A DNA stretch of 64,000 nt from Pseudomonas sp. RSB 5.4 (GCF_037126175.1 NZ_CP146986.1:3748501-3812500); one strand, 5' to 3'; counted from the first letter of the stretch, positions 30,587-40,649 are shown. Notes: generated from the sequence alone by a model not told the origin. Numbers and translations: made by a program.

Positions 30587-31596
30587 TACTTGACGCCCCG
30601 TGCTTTTACCAGCTCTTCAGACAGTTGATATACGGCCATGGCGTACATCACGCTGCGGTTATAACGCGTGATCGCGTAGAAATTCTTCAGGCCCATCCAG
30701 TATTCAGGGCCGTTATCGCCTTCGAGGCGAAATGCAGTAACCGGCATATCATCGCGCAGCGCATCATGACTTGACCAGCCCAGCGCCCGCAACTCTCCAA
30801 CCGTCTTCGTCGGCTCGATGCCGGTGGTCAGGCCTTCATCGACCTGCTCGCCGCGGACATCGGCGCGGCTGACCACCGGTTCCCCGGCGACCCAGCCATG
30901 CCGTTTGAAGTAACTGGCAACGCTGCCGATCGCATCGTCAGGATTGGTCCAGATATTGATGTGACCGTCACCGTCGAAATCCACCGCGTAGGCGCGAAAG
31001 CTGCTCGGCATGAATTGCGGCAGGCCCATCGCCCCGGCGTACGAGCCTTTGAGGGTCAATGGATCAACTTGTTCTTCACGGGCCAGCAGCAGGAACTCAC
31101 GCAATTCCTTGCGGAAAAATTCGGCACGGGGAGGATAGTCGAAACCGAGCGTGGACAACGCATCAATCACCCGGTAATTGCCGGTATTACGTCCGAAAAA
31201 GGTCTCGACGCCGATGATCGACACGATGACTTGTGCCGGCACGCCGTATTCCTGCTCGGCACGGGCCAGTACGGCCTCGTGCTGGCGCCAGAAGTCCACG
31301 CCACGGGCGATGCGCGCGTCGGTGATGAACATCGGGCGATATTCTTTCCACTGTTTGACCCGCTCGGCGGGCTTGGAAATCGCGTCGAGAATCGCCTGTT
31401 TGCGCTGGGCCTCGCGAAACACCGCCATCAGTTGCTCACCGGCAAAACCGTAGTCGCGGGTCATTTCACCGACGAATTCGGCCACCTGCGGCGAGCCTTC
31501 GTAATCGCCGGCCAGCGCTTCCTGCGCGCTGCCAAGGATGCCGACCAGGCCGACCCACGGCGCGTAACGAGTCGCCCAGCTGCGCATGACTTGCAT
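30586..31596 (-). CDS. mltB: Lytic murein transglycosylase B (SltB1-like)
   Basis: A 336-residue family 3 lytic transglycosylase with Glu131 (IIGVETFFGRNTG) as catalytic acid/base and the motifs GAMGLPQFMPSSF, VDFDGDGHINIW and LKNFYAITRYNRS. It has an N-terminal hydrophobic signal (about 12-28) with cleavage after ALA and no lipobox cysteine, so it should be soluble and periplasmic, like SltB1 (PA4001) of P. aeruginosa. The ATG at 31596 has AAGGTG upstream and lies after the rodA stop. It is co-transcribed with rodA and rlpA. Confidence 0.9.
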   Translation of the reverse strand: MQVMRSWATRYAPWVGLVGILGSAQEALAGDYEGSPQVAEFVGEMTRDYGFAGEQLMAVFREAQRKQAILDAISKPAERVKQWKEYRPMFITDARIARGVDFWRQHEAVLARAEQEYGVPAQVIVSIIGVETFFGRNTGNYRVIDALSTLGFDYPPRAEFFRKELREFLLLAREEQVDPLTLKGSYAGAMGLPQFMPSSFRAYAVDFDGDGHINIWTNPDDAIGSVASYFKRHGWVAGEPVVSRADVRGEQVDEGLTTGIEPTKTVGELRALGWSSHDALRDDMPVTAFRLEGDNGPEYWMGLKNFYAITRYNRSVMYAMAVYQLSEELVKARGVK

Positions 31597-31613
31597 TGAA
31601 CTCTTCACCTTAT

Positions 31614-32756
31614 TCAAACCTGTGCGATCCACTTGCGATGCGTATGAATCGACATCAAAACCCCAAACGCTGACAGCAGTGTCACCAGCGAAGTTCCTCC
31701 GTAGCTAATGAACGGCAACGGCACCCCCACCACCGGCAACAGGCCACTGACCATACCGATGTTGACGAAAACATAAACAAAAAACGTCATGGTCAACGCG
31801 CCGGCGAGCAATTTGCCGAACAGCGTCTGCGCCTGGGCGGTAATCACCAGCCCGCGACCGATCAACAGCAGATAGATCAGCAGCAGCGCGCAGATGCCCA
31901 CCAGACCGAACTCTTCGCCGAGGACGGCGATGATGAAGTCGGTGTGGCTTTCCGGCAAAAAGTCCAGGTGCGACTGGGTGCCCAGCAGCCAGCCCTTGCC
32001 GAACACACCGCCGGAACCGATCGCGGCTTTCGACTGGATGATGTTCCAGCCGGTGCCGAGCGGATCGCTTTCCGGGTCGAGGAAGGTCAGGATCCGCTGT
32101 TTCTGGTAGTCGTGCATGATGAAGAACCACATGGCGATCGCCACCGGCACGGCGGCGGCCAGCACGCTGAGGATCCAGCGCCAGCGCAGCCCGCCCATGA
32201 ACAGCACGAATGCGCCGCCGGCCAGAATCAGCAACGACGTACCGAGGTCGGGCTGGCGCACGATCAGAATGAACGGCACACCGATCAGCAACAGGCTGAT
32301 GCCCACATGCTTGAGCTGCGGCGGCAGTGTGCGCTTGGACAGATACCAGGCAATCGTCGCCGGCATCAGAATCTTCATGAACTCCGAGGGCTGGAAGCGG
32401 ATCACCCCGGGGATGTTGATCCAGCGCGTCGCGCCCATGGCGTTGTGGCCCATGATGTCCACCACCATCAGCAGCACCACGCCGACCACGTAACCGAGCG
32501 GCACCCAGCGCGCCATGAAACGCGGTTCGAACTGGGCGATGACGATCATCGACACCAGGCCGATGCCGAACGAAGTGGCTTGTTTGCCCAGCAGATCCCA
32601 GCTCTTGCCGCTGGCCGAATACAGCACGAACAGACTGCCTGCGGCGAGGATCAGCAGCAGGATCAACAGCGGGCCATCGATATGCAGACGTTGCAGCAGC
32701 GTCGCGCGGCGACGCATCACATCCTCGCTGGAGAGCATGCGATCAAAATTATTCAT
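31614..32756 (-). CDS. rodA: Peptidoglycan glycosyltransferase RodA
   Basis: A 380-residue SEDS protein with about ten transmembrane helices that polymerises lipid II during elongation together with PBP2. Family motifs include GHNAMGATRWINIPGVIRFQPSEFMKI, in which the later part is typical, KRRTL-type loops, FLPESHTDFI and PFISYGGTSL. The ATG overlaps the end of pbpA by 8 bp (ATGAATAA), so the partner proteins are translationally coupled. Confidence 0.95.
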   Translation of the reverse strand: MNNFDRMLSSEDVMRRRATLLQRLHIDGPLLILLLILAAGSLFVLYSASGKSWDLLGKQATSFGIGLVSMIVIAQFEPRFMARWVPLGYVVGVVLLMVVDIMGHNAMGATRWINIPGVIRFQPSEFMKILMPATIAWYLSKRTLPPQLKHVGISLLLIGVPFILIVRQPDLGTSLLILAGGAFVLFMGGLRWRWILSVLAAAVPVAIAMWFFIMHDYQKQRILTFLDPESDPLGTGWNIIQSKAAIGSGGVFGKGWLLGTQSHLDFLPESHTDFIIAVLGEEFGLVGICALLLIYLLLIGRGLVITAQAQTLFGKLLAGALTMTFFVYVFVNIGMVSGLLPVVGVPLPFISYGGTSLVTLLSAFGVLMSIHTHRKWIAQV

Positions 32757-34644
32757 CACGGGCCGTAGCCTCCGCACTGATAGGACCGGCGTATTCGGCC
32801 TTCAACCGACCATCCTGGTCCAGAAGCCAGGCATCCATGACCTGACGCACCACTGGCGCGGCGACACCCGAGCCGGACTCACCGTTCTCGACCATCACCG
32901 AGACCACGATTTTCGGGTTGTCGGCCGGGGCGAAACCGACGAACAAGGCGTGGTCGCGGTGGCGCTCCTGAACCTTGGAGCGGTCGTATTTCTCACCTTG
33001 CTTGATCGCGACCACCTGAGCCGTACCGGACTTGCCGGCGATGCGGTATTGCGCACCGATCGCCGCCTTGCGCGCCGTACCCCGGGCGCCGTGCATAACC
33101 TGTTGCATGCCGTGGTTGACCTTGGTCCAGTCCGACGGATCGCGCAGGACAATATCCGGCATCGGGTTTTCGTCTACCGGTTTGGCGCCTTCGATGGTCT
33201 TGGCCAGGTGCGGCCGGTTCCAGATGCCTTTGTTGGCCACCAGCGCCGTAGCCTGCGCCAGTTGCAACGGGGTGGACTGCATGTAGCCCTGGCCGATCCC
33301 CAGAATCAGGGTTTCGCCCGGGAACCACGCCTGTTTGCGCGTCGCGCGTTTCCACTCGCGGGACGGCATCAGGCCGGGGGATTCTTCGAACATGTCCAGC
33401 GAGACCTTCTGGCCGATGCCGAACTTGTTCAGGTAGGCCGACAACCGATCGATACCCAGCTTGTGCGCCAGGTCGTAGAAGTAGGTGTCGTTGGAACGCA
33501 TGATCGCCGTGTCGAGATCGACGAAACCGTCACCGGTGCGGTTCCAGTTGCGGTACTTGTGATCGTAGTTGGGCAGCATGTAATAACCGGGGTCAAACAC
33601 CCGGCTCGACGCTGTCACCACACCGGCATCGAGACCGGCAATCGCCACCGCTGGCTTGATCGTCGAACCCGGCGGGTACAGACCGCGCAGCACCCGGTTG
33701 AACAGCGGCCGGTCGATGGAATCGCGCAGCTCGGCATAGGCCTTGAAGCTGATGCCGGTGACGAACAGGTTCGGGTCGAAACTCGGCTGACTGACCATCG
33801 CCAGCACTTCGCCGGTGTTCGGATCGAGCGCTACCACCGCGCCACGGCGCCCGCCCAGCGCGGCCTCGGCCGCTTCCTGCAGCTTGATGTCCAGGCTCAG
33901 GACGATGTCCTTGCCGGGAATCGGATCGGTACGCTTGAGCACGCGTAATACGCGGCCTCGGGCGTTGGTCTCGACTTCCTCGTAACCCACCTGGCCGTGC
34001 AATTCCGGCTCGTAAAAACGCTCGATGCCGGTCTTGCCGATGTGGTGAGTGCCGCTGTAATTGACCGGGTCGAGGGTCTTCAGCTCTTTCTCGTTGATGC
34101 GCCCCATGTAACCCACCGAGTGCGCAAAGTGCGCGCCCTGCGGGTAGTGGCGCACCAGCTGCGCGACCACTTCCACCCCTGGCAGGCGGAACTGGTTCAC
34201 CGCGATCCTGGCGATCTGCTCTTCGGTCAGCTCGAACAGGATCGGCACCGGCTCGAACGGCCGGCGCCCCTGACGCATGCGCTTTTCGAAGATCACCCGG
34301 TCCTCGGGCGTCAGCTGCAGCACTTCGACGATCACGTCAAGCACTTGCTGCCAGTCGCCGGAACGCTCGCGGGTCATGCTCAGGCTGAAGCTCGGGCGGT
34401 TGTCCGCCACCACCACGCCGTTGCGGTCGAAGATCAAGCCGCGGGTCGGCGGAATCGGCTGCACGTGGACGCGATTGTTTTCCGAGAGCGTCGAGTGGTA
34501 CTCGTACTGGATCACCTGCAAGTAGTACAGCCGCGCAATCAATACGCAGATCAACAGCATGACCGCAATGGCCCCGAACACGACGCGGCTACGCACCAGG
34601 CGGGCGTCCTTTTCGTGGTCCTTGATGCGGATCGGCTGAGACAT
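32749..34644 (-). CDS. pbpA: Penicillin-binding protein 2
   Basis: The elongation-specific transpeptidase (PBP2/MrdA), 631 residues. It has one N-terminal transmembrane helix (about 20-42), a PBP dimer domain (about 65-235) and a transpeptidase domain with SxxK (Ser327-Lys330 in PPGSTIKPA), SND (384-386) and KSG (538-540). It follows rlmH by about 10 bp and overlaps rodA. It is the target of mecillinam-type antibiotics in other bacteria. Confidence 0.96.
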   Translation of the reverse strand: MSQPIRIKDHEKDARLVRSRVVFGAIAVMLLICVLIARLYYLQVIQYEYHSTLSENNRVHVQPIPPTRGLIFDRNGVVVADNRPSFSLSMTRERSGDWQQVLDVIVEVLQLTPEDRVIFEKRMRQGRRPFEPVPILFELTEEQIARIAVNQFRLPGVEVVAQLVRHYPQGAHFAHSVGYMGRINEKELKTLDPVNYSGTHHIGKTGIERFYEPELHGQVGYEEVETNARGRVLRVLKRTDPIPGKDIVLSLDIKLQEAAEAALGGRRGAVVALDPNTGEVLAMVSQPSFDPNLFVTGISFKAYAELRDSIDRPLFNRVLRGLYPPGSTIKPAVAIAGLDAGVVTASSRVFDPGYYMLPNYDHKYRNWNRTGDGFVDLDTAIMRSNDTYFYDLAHKLGIDRLSAYLNKFGIGQKVSLDMFEESPGLMPSREWKRATRKQAWFPGETLILGIGQGYMQSTPLQLAQATALVANKGIWNRPHLAKTIEGAKPVDENPMPDIVLRDPSDWTKVNHGMQQVMHGARGTARKAAIGAQYRIAGKSGTAQVVAIKQGEKYDRSKVQERHRDHALFVGFAPADNPKIVVSVMVENGESGSGVAAPVVRQVMDAWLLDQDGRLKAEYAGPISAEATARDE

Positions 34645-34654
34645 GAGGGCAGGA

Positions 34655-35122
34655 CTACTTGTGGTAAGGGTGACCGGACAGCACGGTCCAGGCACGGTAC
34701 AGCTGTTCGCCGATCAGGATCCGCACCAGCGGGTGCGGCAAGGTCAACGGCGACAACGACCAGCGCTGATCGGCGCGGGCGCAGACTTCCGGCGCCAGCC
34801 CTTCGGGGCCGCCAACCATGAAGTTGACCGTGCGCGAATCCAGCCGCCAACGGTCGAGTTCGACCGCCAGCTGCTCGGTACTCCAGGGCTTGCCGTGGAC
34901 TTCCAGCGTGACGATCCGCTCGTTCGGCCCGACCTTGGCCAGCATGGCTTCGCCTTCCTGACGGATGAAACGGGCCACGTCGGCGTTCTTGCCACGGGTA
35001 TTGAGCGGAATTTCCACCAGTTCCAGCGCCAGCTCGGACGGAAGACGCTTGGCATATTCATGCCAGCCTTCTTCCACCCACTTGGGCATGCGTGAACCGA
35101 CGGCGATCAGTCGCAGTCGCAC
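34655..35122 (-). CDS. rlmH: 23S rRNA (pseudouridine1915-N3)-methyltransferase RlmH
   Basis: A 155-residue SPOUT methyltransferase that methylates pseudouridine 1915 in helix 69 of 23S rRNA. The SAM knot is seen as [27 protein letters not shown] and the C-terminal [24 protein letters not shown], with YHK at the end. It lies 9 bp after rsfS and just before pbpA, the conserved order in proteobacteria. Confidence 0.95.
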   Translation of the reverse strand: MRLRLIAVGSRMPKWVEEGWHEYAKRLPSELALELVEIPLNTRGKNADVARFIRQEGEAMLAKVGPNERIVTLEVHGKPWSTEQLAVELDRWRLDSRTVNFMVGGPEGLAPEVCARADQRWSLSPLTLPHPLVRILIGEQLYRAWTVLSGHPYHK

Positions 35123-35131
35123 AGCAATCCC

Positions 35132-35626
35132 TTACAGCTGGTCTTTGTTGAGCTTGGTGAAATGCTCGTGGGTGTTTTCCGGGCTGTGGTGCCTGGCGTC
35201 TGCCGCACGGCTTTGCTCGGCACCGGCCCACAGGCGTTCCAGGTCGTAGAACTGACGCGCCGAGGCAGTCATCATGTGCACGATCACCAGATCGAGGTCG
35301 AGCAGCACCCAGTCGCTGTCGCCCTTGCCTTCTTCGCCCAGCGGCTTGGCGCCCTGCTTTTTGACTTCTTCACGGACCTTGTCCAGCATCGCGTTGATCT
35401 GGCGATTGGACGTACCGGTAGCGATGATCATGTAGTCGGTGATGCTCTGCTTGTCGCGAACATCGATGATCTGGATGTCTTGTGCCTTGACGTCTTCCAG
35501 GGCGGCCACGGCAACCTTGACCAGTTCGTCGCCTTTCAGCGGCTCGTTGGTGTTGGCCACTTCCGGCAGCGGCGCGCTCTTGAACGTGCCTTTACGCTTA
35601 ACTTTGCTTACATCTTTGTCAGTCAT
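35132..35626 (-). CDS. rsfS: Ribosomal silencing factor RsfS
   Basis: RsfS binds ribosomal protein uL14 and blocks subunit joining when nutrients are scarce. The 164 residues contain the Iojap domain (about 35-140) with KAQDIQIIDVRDKQSITDYMIIATGTSNRQ and VLLDLDLVIVHMM. The N-terminal basic extension (about 25 residues) and the His-rich tail are longer than in E. coli (105), as in other pseudomonads. It precedes rlmH. Confidence 0.93.
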   Translation of the reverse strand: MTDKDVSKVKRKGTFKSAPLPEVANTNEPLKGDELVKVAVAALEDVKAQDIQIIDVRDKQSITDYMIIATGTSNRQINAMLDKVREEVKKQGAKPLGEEGKGDSDWVLLDLDLVIVHMMTASARQFYDLERLWAGAEQSRAADARHHSPENTHEHFTKLNKDQL

Positions 35627-35698
35627 ATAAAACTCGTTTTGCTCATGTATTCGGCGGCTTGGCGATACGTGGATTCGTATCAGTGAAGCACGCCTTGT

Positions 35699-36424
35699 TC
35701 AGTTCGACGCACGGTACAGACCGTGCGCATCGATGTAGGCCAGGACCGCGTCGGGCACCAGGAAACGTACCGACTTACCGCTGGCCAGCAGTTGACGGAT
35801 CTGGGTGGCGGAAACCGCGAGCGGTGTCTGCCAGACGAATGCAATCTGTCCGCTCGGCCCTTTCAGGGCCAGCGGGTCGCTCACCGAACGCGCTGCCAGC
35901 AGGTTGCGCAAGGCATCCGGCGGTTCGCTGTCGGCGTCCGGGCGCTGTAGCACCAGGATGTGGCAATGCTGGAGCAACTCTTCCCAGCGGTGCCAAGTGG
36001 GCAGGCCGCAAAATGCGTCCCAGCCCAAAAGCAGAAAAACCTGGGTCTCGGCGGCCATTTCGGCACGCATCAACTCCAGGGTATCGATGGTCCAGGACGG
36101 CTTGTCCCGCTGCAATTCGCGGGCGTCCACCACCAGCGGCGGCACTCCGGCCACCGCGCATTCAACCATTGCCAGCCGATCCTGCGCCGACACTTGCGGC
36201 GTATCGCGATGCGGCGGCCGAGCGCTGGGCATCATGCGCAGCTCGTCGAGCGTCAGCGCTTCGGCGACTTCCAGCGCACCGCGCAAATGGCCGATGTGCA
36301 CCGGATCGAACGTGCCACCCAGTACGCCGATGCGCCGGGGTCGGAGTTCGCTGTCAGGCAGCGGCGCTGTCAGGTCGAGGTCGGTCAAGTCAGACCGTCG
36401 CCTGGCCGCGCAACTGGCCATCAC
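35699..36424 (-). CDS. nadD: Nicotinate-nucleotide adenylyltransferase
   Basis: NadD adenylates nicotinate mononucleotide to deamido-NAD. The nucleotidyltransferase motifs are [16 protein letters not shown] near residue 33 and the C-terminal SATQIRQLL. The start is uncertain: a GTG/ATG at 36424/36421 gives 241 residues and overlaps proA by 35 bp, whereas a TTG at 36388 lies 1 bp after the proA stop and removes 12 residues that lack family support. The longer form is given here only as the outer limit. Confidence 0.88.
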   Translation of the reverse strand: MMASCAARRRSDLTDLDLTAPLPDSELRPRRIGVLGGTFDPVHIGHLRGALEVAEALTLDELRMMPSARPPHRDTPQVSAQDRLAMVECAVAGVPPLVVDARELQRDKPSWTIDTLELMRAEMAAETQVFLLLGWDAFCGLPTWHRWEELLQHCHILVLQRPDADSEPPDALRNLLAARSVSDPLALKGPSGQIAFVWQTPLAVSATQIRQLLASGKSVRFLVPDAVLAYIDAHGLYRASN

Positions 36425-37661
36425 CGACCACGATGTACTTCTCGCAGGTCAGTCCTTCGAGGCCCACCGGGCCGCGGGCGTGCAGCTTATCAGTAGAAAT
36501 GCCGATCTCGGCACCCAATCCGTATTCGAATCCATCGGCGAAGCAGGTCGGGGTGTTGATCATCACCGACGCCGAGTCGACTTCCGCGACGAAACGCCGG
36601 GTGTCCGCCAGGTTTTCGCCGACGATCGAGTCGGTGTGATGCGAGCCGTAATGGTTGATGTGTTCAATGGCCTGGTCCAGCCCGTCGACCACGCGGATCG
36701 ACAGGATCGGCGCCAGATACTCGGTGCTCCAGTCGTCTTCGCTGGCCTGCACCGCGTCGATGATCGCCCGGGTGCGCTCGCAGCCACGCAGCTCGACGCC
36801 TTTTTCGCGGAACTGGGCCGCCATCGACGGCAGGAAATCCTTCGCAACACTTTGATCGACGAGCAAGGTCTCCATCGCACCACAGATGCCATAACGGTAG
36901 GTCTTGGCATTGAAGGCGATGCGCTGGGCTTTCGCCAGATCCGCGTGCTCGCTGACATACACGTGGCAGATGCCGTCCAGATGCTTGATCACCGGCACGC
37001 GGGCATCGCGACTGATGCGCTCGATCAGGCCCCGACCACCGCGCGGCACGATCACGTCGACATACTCGGGCATGGTGATCATCGCGCCGACGGCGGCGCG
37101 ATCCGTGGTTTCGACCACTTGCACCACGGCTGCCGGCAACTCGGCCTCGGCCAGACCGCGCTGGATGCACGCAGCAATCGCCCGGTTGGAATGAATCGCC
37201 TCGGAACCACCGCGCAGGATGGTCGCGTTGCCGGACTTCAGGCACAGGCTGGCGGCATCGATGGTCACGTTGGGCCGGGATTCGTAGATGATCCCGATCA
37301 CGCCCAGCGGCACGCGCATCTTGCCAACCTGAATGCCGGACGGACGAAAGCTCATGTCGCGGATCGCCCCGACCGGGTCGGGCAGTGCCGCGACCTGACG
37401 CAGGCCGACGATCATCCCGTCGATCCGTGCCGGGGTCAGTTCCAGACGTTCCAGCAAGGCCGGCTCCAGACCATTGGCGCGACCGGCGGCCAGATCCTGT
37501 TCATTGGCTGCGGCCAGCTCGGCGCGCGCGGCGTCCAGCGCATTGGCAGCAGCCTGCAGGGCGCGGTTTTTCTGCGCGGTGCTGGCACGGCCGATGACCC
37601 GGGAAGCTTCGCGGGCGGCGCGACCCAATCGGGTCATGTAGTCAAGAACGGACTCAGTCAT
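36390..37661 (-). CDS. proA: Glutamate-5-semialdehyde dehydrogenase
   Basis: ProA reduces gamma-glutamyl phosphate to glutamate-5-semialdehyde in proline synthesis. The 423 residues align throughout with the family, with catalytic Cys260 in [13 protein letters not shown] and the conserved [17 protein letters not shown]. The ATG at 37661 matches the family start; the open frame upstream to 37760 has none. It appears to head the proA-nadD-rsfS-rlmH-pbpA-rodA-mltB-rlpA series and is divergent from mpg. proB is not adjacent. Confidence 0.95.
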   Translation of the reverse strand: MTESVLDYMTRLGRAAREASRVIGRASTAQKNRALQAAANALDAARAELAAANEQDLAAGRANGLEPALLERLELTPARIDGMIVGLRQVAALPDPVGAIRDMSFRPSGIQVGKMRVPLGVIGIIYESRPNVTIDAASLCLKSGNATILRGGSEAIHSNRAIAACIQRGLAEAELPAAVVQVVETTDRAAVGAMITMPEYVDVIVPRGGRGLIERISRDARVPVIKHLDGICHVYVSEHADLAKAQRIAFNAKTYRYGICGAMETLLVDQSVAKDFLPSMAAQFREKGVELRGCERTRAIIDAVQASEDDWSTEYLAPILSIRVVDGLDQAIEHINHYGSHHTDSIVGENLADTRRFVAEVDSASVMINTPTCFADGFEYGLGAEIGISTDKLHARGPVGLEGLTCEKYIVVGDGQLRGQATV

Positions 37662-37838
37662 GGTCTGCTGGGGTCTTGGCAAAGAGGAAAGCGGCAGATT
37701 ATAGCTGTCGCGTCCCGGGACTAACAGCGGTGACAGGCGGATGGTCGAAATGGACTGCAATTTGCCGACGTTCAGCCGTAATTAAGCCTCGGATTGCTAT
37801 CATCACGACCTCTTTCGCCTGGATAAACCTCGTTTGCC

Positions 37839-38537
37839 ATGTCCAACCTGACCGTTCGCGCCACCGCCGAGCGCCTGCCACTGGGCCTTCCGGACGCTTT
37901 TTTCGACCGTGACGCGCAAGTGCTGGCCCGCAATCTGCTCGGCAAAGTCATCCGCCACCGGGTCGGCGATCTGTGGCTCAGCGCCCGGATCATCGAAACC
38001 GAAGCCTATTACTGCGCGGAAAAAGGCAGTCATGCGTCGCTCGGTTATACGGAAAAGCGTAAGGCTTTGTTTCTGGACGGTGGGCACATCTATATGTACT
38101 ACGCCCGGGGCGGCGATTCGCTGAACTTCAGCGCCCAAGGGCCAGGCAACGCGGTGCTGATCAAGTCCGCCTACCCGTGGGTCGATGAAATCAGCGGGCA
38201 GGCAAGTCTGGCGCAAATGCTGCTGAACAACCCTGACACTCAGGGTCGGCCGCGCCCTTCGCAAAAGCTTTGCGCCGGACAGACGCTGCTGTGCAAGGCG
38301 CTGGGGTTGAAGGTGCCGATGTGGGACGCCAAGCGTTTCGATCATGAACGGATACTGGTGGAAGACACCGGGCCGGCGCCGACGCAGATTATCCAGACCA
38401 CCCGTCTGGGCATCCCCCATGGCCGCGACGAACACCTGATGTACCGCTTCGTCGACGCCACATACGCCCAATGGTGCACACGGAACCCGCTGCGCCGGGG
38501 CCAGGTCGAAGGTCGCGATTATTTTTTGCTGCCCTGA
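37839..38537 (+). CDS. mpg: 3-methyladenine DNA glycosylase (AAG/MPG type)
   Basis: A 232-residue member of the eukaryote-like AAG/MPG family that excises alkylated purines. It shows ARIIETEAYY (catalytic Glu), GHIYMYYARGG and the C-terminal GIPHGRDEHLMYRFVD. The N-terminal leader (about 15 residues) is short. It is transcribed away from proA and is followed by a REP pair. With the aidB-like gene it is the second alkylation-linked gene in the window. Confidence 0.9.
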   Translation: MSNLTVRATAERLPLGLPDAFFDRDAQVLARNLLGKVIRHRVGDLWLSARIIETEAYYCAEKGSHASLGYTEKRKALFLDGGHIYMYYARGGDSLNFSAQGPGNAVLIKSAYPWVDEISGQASLAQMLLNNPDTQGRPRPSQKLCAGQTLLCKALGLKVPMWDAKRFDHERILVEDTGPAPTQIIQTTRLGIPHGRDEHLMYRFVDATYAQWCTRNPLRRGQVEGRDYFLLP

Positions 38538-38563
38538 AGTGACGGATTTGAAATAGATGAAAT

Positions 38564-38662
38564 CCCCCTGTGGGAGCGGGCTTGCTCGCGAAGGGGCCGT
38601 GTCAGGAGCGGATGAGTTGAATGACACAGCGCATTCGCGAGCAAGCCCGCTCCCACAGGGGA
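38564..38662. repeat. REP pair (family A)
   Basis: Two inverted family A copies about 45 bp apart lie between mpg and the DedA-PAP2 gene, with an inner inverted repeat (GTGTCA...TGACAC). Confidence 0.95.
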
Positions 38663-38728
38663 ACTGAGTGCTGTTGAAAATAGCCTGCACCCTTTGAGGC
38701 CAATTGAAGATTTGATGGAGTTGCTTGT

Positions 38729-40045
38729 ATGGGCCCATGGCTCGATAGCGTGACCGGGTGGCTCGCCGCCAATCCGCAGTGGCTGGCCGCTGCGGTGTTT
38801 ATCGTCGCATTCGTGGAGTGTCTGGCGATTGCCGGAATTATCGTGCCCGGCACTGTGTTGTTGTTTGCCGTGGCCGTACTAGCCGGCAGCGGCGCACTGT
38901 CGTTGAGTGAAACCTTGCTGCTGGGTTTTCTCGGCGGGATTCTGGGCGATGCGGTTTCGTATTACCTGGGCCGTCATTTCCACCAGAACATCCGCCGTTT
39001 GCCCGGCCTGCGCCATCACCCGGAATGGATGGCCGGGGCCGAAACCTACTTCCAGCGTTACGGTATTGCCAGCCTGCTGGTCGGCCGTTTCATTGGCCCG
39101 CTGCGGCCAATGCTGCCGATGGTCGCCGGCATGTGCGACATGCCCTTCCCACGCTTCGCCGCCGTCAGCCTGCTGGCCGCTGCCGGCTGGAGCGTCGCCT
39201 ACCTGCTGCCGGGTTGGGCCACCGGCGCGGCAATCCGCCTGCCACTACCGGAAGGTTTCTGGCTGCAAGCCGGGATCGTCGCCGGCAGTATCGCGGTGAT
39301 GGTCGGCCTGAGCGTCAACAGCAGCCTGCGTCAGCATCGCCGCGCCACGCTGTGGATCAGCAGCATGAGTCTGTTGATTCTGTTCGGCCTGTTCGTCGGC
39401 TATCCGTATCTGAGTGCGCTCGATCAGGGTGTGATGACGCTGGTGCAAGAGCACCGTCAACCCGTGCTGGATGAAATTGCGGTCACCTTCACGCTGATCG
39501 GTGAGTTCCGCAACATGTTCGTGTTCAGTGCATTGCTGACCGGCCTGCTGTTGCTGTGCAAGCAATGGCGACAGGCTATTTTCGTCGGCGGCACACTGCT
39601 GTTCACGGCGCTGGCAAACACCGCGACCAAGCAATTCTTCGCTCGTGTTCGACCGGAAGTTCTGACCGAACCGCTGACCAGTTTCAGCATGCCCAGCGGC
39701 CATGCGTCAGGGTCGTTTGCGTTGTTCCTGACCCTCGCCGTGCTGGCCGGACGCGGACAACCGCCGCGCATGCGCCTGACGTGGCTGCTGCTCGGCTGTA
39801 TTCCGGCCATGGCGATTGCGCTGTCACGGGTGTATCTGGGCGCGCACTGGCCGACCGATATTCTGGCCGGGGCGATGCTGGCAGCGTGCGTCTGCGCTGC
39901 TGCCTTGTGGCTGAGCCAGCGCAACACGCCGCTTGAACCCATGCCACAGAAAGTCTGGTGGCTGGTGCTGCCGGCACTGGTCGCGCTGTTCGGCTTCTTC
40001 GTTCTGCGGCATTTGCCGCATACGATGCTGCGCTACGCCTACTGA
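38729..40045 (+). CDS. DedA/VTT and PAP2 phosphatase fusion protein
   Basis: A 438-residue membrane protein joining two enzymes. The N-terminal half (about 1-195) is a DedA/VTT domain (GIIVPGTVLLF, GDAVSYYLGR, RFIGPLRPMLPMVAGM), a family that flips polyprenyl or phospholipids. The C-terminal half (about 205-438) is a PAP2 phosphatase with KxxxxxxRP (Lys301-Pro309), PSGH (322-325) and SRxxxxxHxxxD (Ser366-Asp377), all residues intact. The join suggests flipping plus dephosphorylation of a lipid carrier such as undecaprenyl pyrophosphate. It converges on the Lon-domain gene with a 3-bp gap. Confidence 0.85.
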   Translation: MGPWLDSVTGWLAANPQWLAAAVFIVAFVECLAIAGIIVPGTVLLFAVAVLAGSGALSLSETLLLGFLGGILGDAVSYYLGRHFHQNIRRLPGLRHHPEWMAGAETYFQRYGIASLLVGRFIGPLRPMLPMVAGMCDMPFPRFAAVSLLAAAGWSVAYLLPGWATGAAIRLPLPEGFWLQAGIVAGSIAVMVGLSVNSSLRQHRRATLWISSMSLLILFGLFVGYPYLSALDQGVMTLVQEHRQPVLDEIAVTFTLIGEFRNMFVFSALLTGLLLLCKQWRQAIFVGGTLLFTALANTATKQFFARVRPEVLTEPLTSFSMPSGHASGSFALFLTLAVLAGRGQPPRMRLTWLLLGCIPAMAIALSRVYLGAHWPTDILAGAMLAACVCAAALWLSQRNTPLEPMPQKVWWLVLPALVALFGFFVLRHLPHTMLRYAY

Positions 40046-40048
40046 CGC

Positions 40049-40645
40049 TCAGGCGAACAACTCGCCCTGCAGTTCATCAAGCAGCGCCTGGATCGCATCC
40101 AGCCGCTGCTGCGGATCGTCGAGTTGCAGCAGGTCGATCTTGTCCTCTTCGGCGAACGGCAGCAGATACGCCAGTTGATTGGCCAGTGACTGCTGGCCCA
40201 AGGCCTCAGTGCCCATGTTCAAAGCCTCGACCATCGGGTGCTCGGCCAAGGCCTTGAGCAGCGCCACCAGATCGGCGTCTTCGTCCTGCAGCGGTTGCTC
40301 CGGCTCATCGTCCAGCCACTCGACGTCAGCGAGTATCAACTGATCACGCTGCACTTCAGTGTGCAACACCTGAAAACGCCGCCCACCCTGCACGCGAATC
40401 CCCAGCAGACCATTGTCCTGTTGCTGGAAATCGGTGATCCGCGCCTCGCAGCCGACCAGGGCAAAGCCTTCTGGCGCAACGCCAACTTCGTGGCCGTCAA
40501 GGATGCACACCACGCCGAAACCGCCGCCCTGTTTCATACAGCGGCCGATCATGTCCAGGTAGCGCGCCTCGAAGATCTGCAAGTCGAGGTTGCAGCCGGG
40601 AAACAGCACTGTGTTGAGCGGAAAAAGCGGCAGACTCATAGACAT
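40049..40645 (-). CDS. Lon substrate-binding (LON N-terminal) domain protein
   Basis: A 198-residue protein with only the N-terminal domain of Lon protease (PLFPLNTVLFPGCNLDLQIFEARYLDMI ... LPFAEEDKIDLLQLDDPQQRLDAI). There is no ATPase or protease domain, so it is not a protease. Free-standing proteins of this type are common in proteobacteria and plants and may be adaptors; no target is known here. It lies just downstream of the lrgB-like gene, with a 4-bp gap, and is probably co-transcribed with it. Confidence 0.85.
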   Translation of the reverse strand: MSMSLPLFPLNTVLFPGCNLDLQIFEARYLDMIGRCMKQGGGFGVVCILDGHEVGVAPEGFALVGCEARITDFQQQDNGLLGIRVQGGRRFQVLHTEVQRDQLILADVEWLDDEPEQPLQDEDADLVALLKALAEHPMVEALNMGTEALGQQSLANQLAYLLPFAEEDKIDLLQLDDPQQRLDAIQALLDELQGELFA

Positions 40646-40649
40646 TTCC

